7,386 nt of DNA from Deltaproteobacteria bacterium (GCA_026388595.1 JAPLJM010000116.1:1-7386); one strand, 5' to 3'. Counted from the first letter of the stretch, positions 1-6,345 are shown. The notes: generated from the sequence alone by a model not told the origin. Numbers and translations are program-made.

Positions 1-836
1 CTGTGGAACAGGCAGAGATGCTTGGCCTCAGCCCGGACGGCCAGCTCCACGGCAGAAAAGTTACTGGAATGTCCCCAGTTTTCTTTCGCGTCCAAGGCTT
101 CCTGCAGGGTATACTGGGCGTCGAAAATAAGCAGATCCGCCTTATGGAAGAAATTAATGAGGGCATCTTCGTCCGCTTCCGCCTCTTTTTTGTGTTCCGC
201 ATCGGTCGAATAGACGATCTTTTTCCCATCTTTTTCGAAACAGTATCCGTAAGAATCTCCGGGATGATTATGCTTGATGCCGCGGATGGCGTAACCGGCA
301 ATATCATAGGTTTGTTCCAGCGCCAGGGTATGAAACATGATTTCTGCGCGCATGGCGGCCAGGGGGACGGGAAAGAAGGGTGCCTTCTGCTGTTCCGTAA
401 ATGCCTGCTGTATATTTTGATGATAGCTGTAAATGTGGATCTGATGCCCGGGGAGGTAGGCCGGTGTGAAAAAGGGGAATCCCTGGATGTGGTCCCAGTG
501 AGGGTGTGAGATGAAAATATGAAAGATGGGCGGCGAAGGGTTTTGTTGCGTCTGACGGCTTTTTATAAAGGCATTGCCAAAATTCCGGAGCCCCGTTCCC
601 GCGTCGCAAAGGACAAACTCCGCCTGCGGTCTGAGTTCGATACACGAGGTGCTGCATCCATAGGTGCCGCTCACAGAGAATGGCAGATGCTCCCGGATAA
701 AGGCTTCAATGGCTTCATCCGTTTCCAGACGGTGCGACCGGGAGGCCTTGATGGCTTTGAAAATTTTTGTCCTGATCATCCGGGTATCGATAGCGGAAGG
801 CAGCGAACCGCGTGAACCCCAGAAATAAACGTTCAT
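1..836 (-). CDS. MBL-fold metallo-hydrolase, 3' end cut off by window edge
   Basis: The start is inside the window; the C-terminus runs off the left edge after 278 codons. The metal-binding signature HPHWDH is at residues 111-116 (H111, H113, D115, H116), preceded by the strand that reads IFHIFIS. Further likely ligands are H191 in the HNHPGDSYGY segment, D212 (YSTDAEH) or D239 (FDAQYT), and H256 in WGHSS. The N-terminus MNVYFWGSRGS, the GCSTSCIEL stretch and the DAGTGLRNFG stretch are typical of the soluble COG1235-like MBL branch of presumed phosphodiesterases, not of beta-lactamases proper. No signal peptide is visible, so it should be cytoplasmic. The start at 836 has the RBS AGAAGGAG six bases upstream. 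It follows the efflux pump gene by 110 nt on the same strand and may be co-transcribed. The substrate cannot be told from sequence. Confidence 0.9.
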   Translation of the reverse strand, partial: MNVYFWGSRGSLPSAIDTRMIRTKIFKAIKASRSHRLETDEAIEAFIREHLPFSVSGTYGCSTSCIELRPQAEFVLCDAGTGLRNFGNAFIKSRQTQQNPSPPIFHIFISHPHWDHIQGFPFFTPAYLPGHQIHIYSYHQNIQQAFTEQQKAPFFPVPLAAMRAEIMFHTLALEQTYDIAGYAIRGIKHNHPGDSYGYCFEKDGKKIVYSTDAEHKKEAEADEDALINFFHKADLLIFDAQYTLQEALDAKENWGHSSNFSAVELAVRAEAKHLCLFH

Positions 837-946
837 GAGAGGCTCCTTCTAAAAACTCATTGTTTTCGGCTTTACACGATTTTTCATTATTTTGTAAGAA
901 AAGATTATCCTACCCTGATGATGGGGAAAAATGATGAATGGATTCC
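837..946 (-). other. Intergenic gap between pump gene and MBL gene
   Basis: This 110-nt AT-rich gap separates the pump stop codon from the MBL start. On the minus strand it contains only a weak 3-bp CCC/GGG hairpin, so no convincing terminator is present. GATAAT (with TAG just before it) resembles a -10 box but lacks a good -35 at 17 nt. The MBL gene may be read through from the pump operon, may have a weak own promoter, or both. Confidence 0.4.
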
Positions 947-2488
947 TCAATGGGGGTCGGATGCACTATGCCGGATGCGTTTCATAAAGAAGATCAGCGG
1001 CAAGGTCAGGATGAGCATCAGCGTCAGGAGATAAAAGACGTCATTGAAAGACAGCATGCCGGCTTCCCGGATTGTTCTTTCGTAAACCATCCAAAGCCCG
1101 CCCTGATCGGCCAGAGGCGTTCCCAGTCCTTTGTCCTGCAAGGCTCGGGCAGCCTGCCCGGAGCCCCACTGATAATTCATATCGAAGGGCGTCAGATGCT
1201 CCACCAGACGGGACTGATGGAACTGCGCCCTCCGGCTCAGCATGGTGGCCACAAAAGCAACACCGACGCTCCCCCCCAGATTTCTCATCAGATTGAAGAT
1301 GGACGTGGCGTTGCCCATTTCTTCTTTCCTGATGGTGGAGAGTGTGATGGTGGTGAGCGGGATAAAGATAAAGGCCAAACCGATGCCCATGAAGACCCTG
1401 GGCCACAGAACGGTCATAAAATCGGCGAACAGATTGAACTGTGACATGGCAAGCGTCGAACCGGCGGTCAGCACGACGCCGACGGCGATCAAGATTTTCG
1501 GGTTGATCCTGTTGATCAACTTGCCGACGATCGGCATCGTTACAATATTGGCCACACCGCCCGGTCCCAGGACAATACCGGCCAAGGTGGCGGTGTACCC
1601 CATGAGGCTCTGGAGATAAATGGGCAGCAGGATGATGCTGCCGAAGAGATTGGCCAGGACGATAAAGACGATCACATTGCCCAGGCTGAAGGTCGGGTTC
1701 CTGAAGGCGCGCAGATTGACGATGGGGTGTTCCGCCTGTAGTTCCACCACGACGAAAATCAGCAGTGCGGCGAAAGAAGCAATGCTCATCCAGATAATCA
1801 TTTCTGAGGAGAACCAGTCCTGTCGCTCGCCTCTGTCCAGGACCATCTGCAGGCAGCCGATGCCGATCGCCAGCAGAGTCAGTCCCCAGTAGTCGATTTT
1901 CATGGCGGTGCGTTTCATGTAGGGCGGGTCTGATATGAAAAGAATGGTCATCAGAATGGAAATGACGCCGATGGGGATGTTGATGTAAAAAATCCAGTGC
2001 CAGGACCAGTTATCGGTAATCCATCCCCCTAAAAGCGGTCCGACAATGGGTCCGAACATGATACCCACCCCGAAAATCGCCATGGCTGTTCCATGGAGAT
2101 AAGGAGGAAACGTTTCCAGCAGAATCGACTGTGAGATAGGCTGCAAGGAGCCGCCGGCAAGGCCCTGCAAAATCCTGAAAACAACCAGACTCTGAATATT
2201 CCAGGCGATTCCGCAGAGGAGTGAACTCAAGGTAAAGAGGGTCACCGAAAAAATAAGAAATCGTTTCCTGCCGAAAAACCGGCTCAGCCAGCCGGTCATG
2301 GGAATGATGATTGCGTTGGCGGCCAGATAGGAGGTGATGGACCAGGTGGCTTCGTCAATTCCGGCGGACAGGCTGCCCCGGATGTGATCCAGTGAAACAT
2401 TCACCACCGAGGTATCCACGATAACCATCAGTGTGGGAAGCATGACTGTAATGGCTACAATCCATATGTTCTTGTTTTGTTGCGCCAT
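947..2488 (-). CDS. emrB: DHA2-family (EmrB/QacA type) MFS multidrug efflux permease
   Basis: A 513-residue protein, the usual length for 14-helix drug:proton antiporters of the inner membrane. The helix-1 motif has D25 and N30 (IVDTSVVNVSL). MFS motif A is at 66-76 (GWLSRFFGRKR). Motif B is around 105-113 (RILQGLAGG). The antiporter motif C is at 142-155 (GVGIMFGPIVGPLLGG), followed by the WHWIFYINIPIG signature at 163-174. DRGERQDWF in the central region and GNATSIFNLMRNLGG near the C-terminal half are also characteristic of the EmrB subfamily. Established family role: proton-driven export of hydrophobic compounds together with an EmrA adaptor and an outer membrane channel. The adaptor gene lies 15 nt upstream, so the two are co-transcribed. 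The RBS is modest (AAAGGG four bases before the ATG). The emrB symbol reflects family membership; strict orthology and drug range are not shown. Confidence 0.95.
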   Translation of the reverse strand: MAQQNKNIWIVAITVMLPTLMVIVDTSVVNVSLDHIRGSLSAGIDEATWSITSYLAANAIIIPMTGWLSRFFGRKRFLIFSVTLFTLSSLLCGIAWNIQSLVVFRILQGLAGGSLQPISQSILLETFPPYLHGTAMAIFGVGIMFGPIVGPLLGGWITDNWSWHWIFYINIPIGVISILMTILFISDPPYMKRTAMKIDYWGLTLLAIGIGCLQMVLDRGERQDWFSSEMIIWMSIASFAALLIFVVVELQAEHPIVNLRAFRNPTFSLGNVIVFIVLANLFGSIILLPIYLQSLMGYTATLAGIVLGPGGVANIVTMPIVGKLINRINPKILIAVGVVLTAGSTLAMSQFNLFADFMTVLWPRVFMGIGLAFIFIPLTTITLSTIRKEEMGNATSIFNLMRNLGGSVGVAFVATMLSRRAQFHQSRLVEHLTPFDMNYQWGSGQAARALQDKGLGTPLADQGGLWMVYERTIREAGMLSFNDVFYLLTLMLILTLPLIFFMKRIRHSASDPH

Positions 2489-2503
2489 GCTGCCCTTTTT
2501 GGG

Positions 2504-3616
2504 TTATCTTTCAGTGATGACGGTCGGTTCGACAGACATGCCAACCCTCAGAACGTGTTGGGGATCCGTATCACCGTCCAGAACGATCTTGACGGGAATC
2601 CGCTGGACGACCTTGACATAGTTTCCTGTGGCATTTTCCGGCGGGAAAAGAGAGAACACGGCGCCCGTCCCCGCCATGATGCTTTCGACCCGGCCTGCAA
2701 ACACCCGGCCCGGATAGGTATCCACTTTGATTTGCACTTTCTGGCCGGGCCTCATATTTTCAATCTGTGTTTCCTTATAGTTGGCCAACACCCAGACGCC
2801 TTGAAGGGGGACGACCGCCATCAGCGGCTGCCCGACCTGAATCTGATTTCCTTTCTCCACGGATTTCTTCGTGATGTAGCCATCAGCAGGAGCAAAAATT
2901 TTGGTATAGCTCAGCCTCAGATCTTCTCCCTTCCGAATTTCCTCTTTTTGCCTTACCACCGACTGCTGGGCATTGATGGCTGCCTCCGCCTGTTTAATCA
3001 TGGAATTCTGCGTCTCAATCGACGCCTCGGCCTGCTTTAACTGTTCCCGCGTGGCTTCCACCTGTGCCGCCGCAACGTCGAAGGCGGTTTTTGCCTTTTC
3101 GAGTTTTTCCTCCGGGAAGATCTCTTTTTTCCGGAGCCGTTCCGCCCGCTTCAGATCCAGGTCGGCCTGCCTGAAGTTGGCTTCCTGAAGTTTCAAAGCG
3201 GCACGCACCGACTCGATCCGGAATTGGATTTCCGAAAGCTGTTTCCGGGCCACCTCTTTTTTGGCTGACGTTTCCGCCAGCTTGGATGATTCCGCCGTGA
3301 AAGCGGATGCCGCTTCCCGGAGACGCACATCATAGTCTCTTTCATCTATTTCCATGAGGAGATCACCTTTGCGGATCAACTGATTATCATGGACGAAGAT
3401 CCCCTTTACCGTTCCCGGCACCTTTGCAGCGATGGTATGGATGCTTCCCGCGACATAGGCGTCATCGGTGGAGACATGGGTTTTTTTATAGTCCAGGTAG
3501 GCATGGACCCCGCCGATTACCAGCGCCAGAGCAATAATCAAAAGCAGCGTGGTCAATTTTCTTTTGTGATTGCCAATCATCTCTCGCAGAGATTCCATTG
3601 ATGGCCCATCCTCCAT
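2504..3616 (-). CDS. emrA: EmrA/HlyD-type periplasmic adaptor (membrane fusion protein)
   Basis: A 370-residue adaptor linking an inner membrane pump to an outer membrane channel. One N-terminal transmembrane anchor is at about 21-41, after a positively charged NHKRK stretch, leaving the body in the periplasm. STDDAYV at 49-55 opens the first lipoyl half-domain (about 57-98). A long alpha-hairpin rich in Ala, Glu, Lys and Gln covers about 100-230. The second lipoyl half starts at FAPADGYI, and the beta-barrel carries the EmrA hallmark SLFPPENATGN (about 322-332). The 3616 ATG has no Shine-Dalgarno. An in-frame ATG at 3598 has GGAGG 11 nt upstream, so the true start may be six codons later. 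The gene lies 16 nt after the cysteine hydrolase gene and 15 nt before the pump gene. No TolC homologue is in the window, so the channel must come from elsewhere. Confidence 0.95.
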   Translation of the reverse strand: MEDGPSMESLREMIGNHKRKLTTLLLIIALALVIGGVHAYLDYKKTHVSTDDAYVAGSIHTIAAKVPGTVKGIFVHDNQLIRKGDLLMEIDERDYDVRLREAASAFTAESSKLAETSAKKEVARKQLSEIQFRIESVRAALKLQEANFRQADLDLKRAERLRKKEIFPEEKLEKAKTAFDVAAAQVEATREQLKQAEASIETQNSMIKQAEAAINAQQSVVRQKEEIRKGEDLRLSYTKIFAPADGYITKKSVEKGNQIQVGQPLMAVVPLQGVWVLANYKETQIENMRPGQKVQIKVDTYPGRVFAGRVESIMAGTGAVFSLFPPENATGNYVKVVQRIPVKIVLDGDTDPQHVLRVGMSVEPTVITER

Positions 3617-3632
3617 TGAAAAATCATTTTGT

Positions 3633-4307
3633 TTACGACGATGATTCGTGTGCCGGCTTCATGGTCTGCAGGGCTTCGAGGATCTCGGCGCTGGTGGTCC
3701 GGCTGATCCAGGAGCGCATGGCCTGAAGGGCATTTTCGTGCAGATCCGGGCGCCAGGTGCCTACGGCGTCCTCGGGTACGATCACGCGGTACCCCGCATC
3801 CGCTGCACCGATACAGGTCGCCAGGACGCAGTGATTGGTATACATGCCCGTAACCACGAGGGTATCAACGCCCATCTGCTTCAGCACAGGGTCGATGCCG
3901 GAACTGTTGAAGGCCCCCTGTGCGGTCTTATTGATGACGGGCTCCCGGGGCAGGGGGGCAAGATCAGCCATTACGGCATATCCGGGATCCGTGACGGGGA
4001 CGATGGCCGGGATGCCCAGGGCGTCGAAACAGCGCTCATTCCACCGCCGGACATAAGGGACGAGATCTGAGCCATCCCGGGCCAGCGAGCCGAAAGCGGT
4101 GAAGATGCATTTCATCTCTAGAGCACGAAAGCCTGCAAGCAGTTGATGGATCACAGGGACAAGTTCCCGCCCCCGCTTGATCGCGCCTGCCTCGGCGTCT
4201 CTTCCCCAGATCAGGCTGAAGTACCGTGTCAGGTTCCCTCCTTCGCCTGCCTGATAGATTTGCATATCGATGATCAACAGGGCTGTCCGGTCCTTATTCA
4301 AGATCAT
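3633..4307 (-). CDS. Isochorismatase-family cysteine hydrolase
   Basis: A 224-residue single-domain protein of the isochorismatase/nicotinamidase superfamily, probably cytoplasmic. The catalytic triad can be read directly: D14 in ALLIIDMQ, K127 in VINKTAQGAF, and nucleophile C160 in GMYTNHCV, where the G-x-x-T-x-x-C pattern is typical. The C-terminal half continues with AADAGYRVIVPEDAVGTW, also normal for the family. Members hydrolyse amides, ureas or vinyl ethers (nicotinamide, N-carbamoyl compounds, isochorismate). The nicotinamidase metal-site motif D-x-H is not evident, so the substrate is open. It is the first gene of the minus-strand operon, 16 nt ahead of the EmrA-type adaptor, which suggests a link to detoxification or metabolite export; that is inference. 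The start at 4307 has a moderate GAGG RBS seven bases upstream, and the N-terminus MILNKDRTALLIIDMQ fits the family start well. Confidence 0.93.
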   Translation of the reverse strand: MILNKDRTALLIIDMQIYQAGEGGNLTRYFSLIWGRDAEAGAIKRGRELVPVIHQLLAGFRALEMKCIFTAFGSLARDGSDLVPYVRRWNERCFDALGIPAIVPVTDPGYAVMADLAPLPREPVINKTAQGAFNSSGIDPVLKQMGVDTLVVTGMYTNHCVLATCIGAADAGYRVIVPEDAVGTWRPDLHENALQAMRSWISRTTSAEILEALQTMKPAHESSS

Positions 4308-4324
4308 GGCTGCGCCTCACTTGT

Positions 4325-4368
4325 TTGTAATGATGGCCTTCCTTACAATACTCGCCTTCCCTTTGTAA
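4325..4368. promoter_or_regulatory. Candidate operator: TTGTAA-type repeats before the efflux operon
   Basis: TTGTAA at 4325-4330 and its inverse TTACAA at 4343-4348 form an inverted repeat with a 12-nt spacer. A third copy, TTGTAA, follows at 4363-4368. They lie 18 to 61 nt upstream of the cysteine hydrolase start, where a repressor could block the minus-strand promoter or leader. MarR- or TetR-type control of efflux operons is common, but no regulator gene is in view, so this is inference. Confidence 0.3.
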
Positions 4369-4414
4369 AAGAAAATAATGCCAGCTTGCCATAAAAGAGA
4401 GTTTAGATATTTGA

Positions 4415-4440
4415 TTCAGTTTAATGGTTCAGTTTAATGG
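4415..4440. repeat. 13-bp perfect tandem duplication
   Basis: TTCAGTTTAATGG occurs twice head to tail (4415-4427 and 4428-4440) and directly abuts the TTGACT -35 box at 4441. It could be a pair of activator sites or a replication-slippage duplication. The 13-nt period does not match a helical turn. Confidence 0.8.
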
Positions 4441-4469
4441 TTGACTATCTCATCAATTTTTGTTACAGC
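4441..4469 (+). promoter_or_regulatory. Candidate sigma-70 promoter (TTGACT / TGT-TACAGC)
   Basis: TTGACT at 4441-4446 matches the -35 consensus at five of six bases. After a 17-nt spacer, TACAGC at 4464-4469 is a poor -10 box, but it is preceded by TGT at 4461-4463, an extended -10 arrangement. Transcription would begin near 4476 and meet the terminator at 4551-4581 before reaching atoE. Confidence 0.4.
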
Positions 4470-4475
4470 CAAACA

Positions 4476-4581
4476 GGATTTTTTTGGATATGGGTCATTC
4501 GTTAGGCTTGGAGGGAGGCTGGATGAATCACCAGGGCATCATACGGGACGAGGGACAGATCTATATCTGTCCCTTTTTTTT
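4476..4581 (+). ncRNA. Candidate small RNA or attenuated leader, about 105 nt
   Basis: The predicted start site of the promoter at 4441-4469 and the end of the strong intrinsic terminator define a short transcript of about 105 nt, 130 nt upstream of the atoE start codon. It does not resemble a riboswitch or sRNA class I recognise. It may be a free small RNA, an attenuator controlling read-through into atoE, or the leader of a short peptide ORF (ATG at 4523 behind GGAGGGAGG). This is inferred from flanking signals only. Confidence 0.3.
4551..4581 (+). terminator. Strong intrinsic terminator with no gene upstream
   Basis: AGGGACAGAT (4551-4560) pairs perfectly with ATCTGTCCCT (4565-4574), a 10-bp stem closing a 4-nt CTAT loop, followed by a run of eight T at 4574-4581. 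On the opposite strand there is no T run after the stem, so it acts only on plus-strand transcripts. The nearest upstream gene points the other way. Confidence 0.9.
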
Positions 4582-4622
4582 GTTATTCAATATTGCAGTT
4601 TTAAGTAAATCGTTAATACTCA

Positions 4623-4634
4623 TAAGGAGGTGAT
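4623..4634 (+). promoter_or_regulatory. Full-length Shine-Dalgarno consensus without a clear gene
   Basis: TAAGGAGGTGAT matches the entire complement of the 16S rRNA 3' tail over 12 nt. The only nearby start is an ATG at 4633-4635, just 2 nt after AGGAGG, opening an 18-codon frame that stops at 4687-4689. That spacing is too short for efficient initiation. It could be a leader peptide site, a ribosome-pausing or sequestering element, or a relic. Confidence 0.5.
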
Positions 4635-4646
4635 GCGGAAAAAGTC

Positions 4647-4655
4647 TGATAAAAT
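4647..4655 (+). promoter_or_regulatory. Candidate extended -10 promoter for atoE
   Basis: TGATAAAAT gives a TGn extension plus TAAAAT, five of six matches to the -10 consensus. No -35 is evident at the right distance. Transcription would start near 4662, leaving a 5' leader of about 53 nt before the atoE ATG and lying downstream of the orphan terminator, so atoE would escape termination. Confidence 0.35.
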
Positions 4656-4698
4656 AGGCACATGTGTGATCTCATTCAATGAGTATTGATCCGAAATG

Positions 4699-4706
4699 AA
4701 AGGAGG
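4699..4706 (+). promoter_or_regulatory. atoE ribosome binding site
   Basis: AAAGGAGG ends 8 nt before the ATG at 4715 but only 2 nt before the in-frame GTG at 4709. This spacing decides for the ATG as the start codon. Confidence 0.85.
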
Positions 4707-4714
4707 ATGTGGAT

Positions 4715-6115
4715 ATGGCAGAAGAGAAAAATCAAGAAGGGTTTCTTGAGCGTTTCGGGCTCGGGCTTGCAGCGTGGAGTGAAAAATGGTTTCCCGACGC
4801 GTGGGTATTTGCGCTCTTAGGCATTGTTATCGTTTTTTGCTTTGGCCTTCTCATCGGTGAAAGTCCTGACAAGCTCGCGATCGAGGGCGGCAAGGCATTC
4901 TGGGTCCTGATACCCTTTACGATGCAGATGGCATTCATTATCATCGGCGGATATGTGCTTGCTTCTACCCCCGCCGTTTACTGGCTGATCAAAAAGGTGG
5001 CCGGAATCCCCAAGACGGGAAGGGGAGCCATCGCCTTTGTGGCCTTCTTGTCTCTGGTGACGTCCCTGATCTCCTGGGGATTAAGCCTCATCTTTAGCGG
5101 CCTTTTGGTCCGCGAATTGACAAGAAGGGTCAAGGGAATGGACTTCCGTGCTGCGGGAGCCGCCGCCTACCTCGGATTGGGCGCCATCTGGGCCCTGGGT
5201 CTTTCCTCCTCGGCGCCCCTTATGATGGCCACAAAGGGGTCCATTCCGCCGAAACTCTTCGCGATCAGCGGTCTGATACCCTTGACTCAGACGCTTTTCA
5301 TCTGGGAGAATTTATGGATGATCATCGCCCTAATTGCGGTTTCCGTACCCGTTGCCTACTTTTCGGCTCCTAAACCCGAGCGCGCCAAGACAGCGGAATA
5401 CTTCAATGTGACATTTGACCCGATCGATACGACCATCGAGCCGCGGCAGAAACCGGGAGAGTGGCTTGAATACAGCCCTCTGCTGATCATCCTCGTGGGA
5501 GGTCTTATTTGTTGGTACCTGATAGACCTCTTCAGCAAGGATCCCAGGGGACCCCTCGCGGTTTTGGACCTCAACAACTACAACCTGATCTTCATCGCCG
5601 TCGGTATGCTCCTGCACTGGCGGCCCAAACGATTCCTCAAGGCCGTGGCCCAGGCAGTTCCGGCGACCGGCGGTGTTCTCATTCAATTCCCGTTCTACGC
5701 TTTCATTTTCGGGATGATCGTCGGTACGGGGATCAACAAGTGGTTGGCCGACCTCTTTTACAGCATCACGACCCAGGGAACCTACCCGCTTCTGGTGGCC
5801 GCGTATTCGGCCATCCTGGGTGTTTTTATTCCTTCAGGCGGAAGCAAATGGGTCATCGAGGCGCCTTATGTCCTGCAGGCGGCGATTCAGCATCAGGTGA
5901 ACCTTGGATGGGTGGTTGTGATCTACAATGCATCCGAGGCCCTGCCGAATCTACTCAATCCATTCTGGATGCTGCCGCTTCTTGGGCTGCTCCACATGAA
6001 GGCCCGGGACCTTGTCGGCTATTCAGTGCTCCAGATGATGATACACATACCGCTCGTCTTCTTCCTCTGCTGGTTGTTTGCACAGTGGATACCCTACATT
6101 CCCCCCCTGAAGTGA
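4715..6115 (+). CDS. atoE: AtoE-family short-chain fatty acid permease
   Basis: A 466-residue inner membrane protein of the TIGR00366/COG2031 (AtoE) family, similar in length to E. coli AtoE. About 11-12 hydrophobic segments are visible, with a polar cytoplasmic-type loop at about 218-250. Conserved-looking elements include GLSSSAPLMMATKG at 162-175, IPSGGSKWVIEAP at 372-384 and the C-terminal NLLNPFWMLPLLG at 412-424. The family is tied to uptake of acetoacetate, butyrate and related acids; the exact substrate here is unknown. I recall the classic motif as SGGGQW where this protein has SGGSKW (374-379), so it may be a variant subfamily. The ATG at 4715 is preferred over GTG at 4709 because of RBS spacing. 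No acyl-CoA transferase or thiolase gene adjoins it, unlike the E. coli ato operon. It ends 25 nt before a terminator and looks monocistronic. Confidence 0.93.
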   Translation: MAEEKNQEGFLERFGLGLAAWSEKWFPDAWVFALLGIVIVFCFGLLIGESPDKLAIEGGKAFWVLIPFTMQMAFIIIGGYVLASTPAVYWLIKKVAGIPKTGRGAIAFVAFLSLVTSLISWGLSLIFSGLLVRELTRRVKGMDFRAAGAAAYLGLGAIWALGLSSSAPLMMATKGSIPPKLFAISGLIPLTQTLFIWENLWMIIALIAVSVPVAYFSAPKPERAKTAEYFNVTFDPIDTTIEPRQKPGEWLEYSPLLIILVGGLICWYLIDLFSKDPRGPLAVLDLNNYNLIFIAVGMLLHWRPKRFLKAVAQAVPATGGVLIQFPFYAFIFGMIVGTGINKWLADLFYSITTQGTYPLLVAAYSAILGVFIPSGGSKWVIEAPYVLQAAIQHQVNLGWVVVIYNASEALPNLLNPFWMLPLLGLLHMKARDLVGYSVLQMMIHIPLVFFLCWLFAQWIPYIPPLK

Positions 6116-6140
6116 CGGAGGTATAGTCAAATCTGTAATA

Positions 6141-6175
6141 AAAAAGGGCACTGCCATGAAAGCCGTGCCCTTTTT
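6141..6175. terminator. Bidirectional intrinsic terminator after atoE
   Basis: GGGCAC (6146-6151) pairs with GTGCCC (6165-6170), with two further pairs inside after one mismatch and a 7-nt loop. Five A precede the stem and five T follow it (6171-6175), so it works on both strands; with A6140 the minus strand has a six-T run. It lies 25 nt after the atoE stop codon. Confidence 0.88.
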
Positions 6176-6179
6176 ATGA

Positions 6180-6299
6180 TTAGCCGACAGAATTGAGATT
6201 ATTTTGTATGGAATTCCGGGATTTTTCCTTGTTCTGCCTCTGCTTCATGAACCAGGCGATCACATCCTGTGGGTCCCATGTGATTCTCGGAAGAACCAT
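6180..6299 (-). CDS. Doubtful 39-residue ORF ending at the shared terminator
   Basis: The frame reads MVLPRITWDPQDVIAWFMKQ and then a polar, Asn/Gln/Lys-rich tail ending in NSVG. The stop codon sits 4 nt from the bidirectional terminator, as expected for a real convergent gene, and the N-terminal half looks protein-like. Against it: very short, no good RBS before the ATG at 6299, an in-frame stop 15 nt upstream of that ATG, and no family I recognise. It may be a small protein, the tail of a decayed gene, or chance. Confidence 0.22.
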   Translation of the reverse strand: MVLPRITWDPQDVIAWFMKQRQNKEKSRNSIQNNLNSVG

Positions 6300-6345
6300 T
6301 TCCAGGAGTTGCGAATTTCAGGCGCAGTTGCAAAGAGATTTTTAT

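Larger units (their letters stand above)
4615..4687 (+). repeat. 9-bp inverted repeat around a consensus Shine-Dalgarno
   Basis: AATACTCAT (4615-4623) and ATGAGTATT (4679-4687) are perfect inverted copies, extendable by G-U and A-U pairs at the base. They would close a loop of 55 nt that contains AAGGAGGTGAT. The right arm also overlaps a small palindrome, TCAAT-N4-ATTGA (4676-4689). It could be RNA structure or a DNA operator. Confidence 0.45.
4308..4714. other. Divergent intergenic region rich in regulatory signals
   Basis: A 407-nt stretch between the divergent efflux operon and atoE with no convincing protein gene. It holds TTGTAA-type repeats near the efflux start, a 13-bp tandem repeat, a sigma-70-like promoter, a strong plus-strand terminator, a consensus Shine-Dalgarno not followed by a clear gene, an inverted repeat and an extended -10 box. 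These are listed separately. The density of signals suggests both divergent units are controlled here. Confidence 0.7.

Noticed and set aside
876..920. Possible separate promoter for the MBL gene on the minus strand
   Set aside because: GATAAT and AATAAT boxes occur but neither has a fair -35 at 16-18 nt; left as a remark in the gap entry.
938..1892. Plus-strand open frames over the pump gene (938-1444, 1242-1619, 1620-1892)
   Set aside because: They are antisense to a clear DHA2 permease with full motif content, show low-complexity composition and lack RBS sites.
2477..3188. Plus-strand open frames over the adaptor gene
   Set aside because: Antisense shadows of the HlyD/EmrA coding sequence; no recognisable domain.
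4656..4690. Possible sigma-54 element (AGGCAC) and CRP-like half-site (TGTGATCT)
   Set aside because: No GC doublet at the required distance from GG for sigma-54, and the second CRP half-site is missing.
5330..5686. Minus-strand 118-codon frame inside atoE
   Set aside because: Antisense to a continuous membrane protein with conserved motifs; composition fits a shadow frame.
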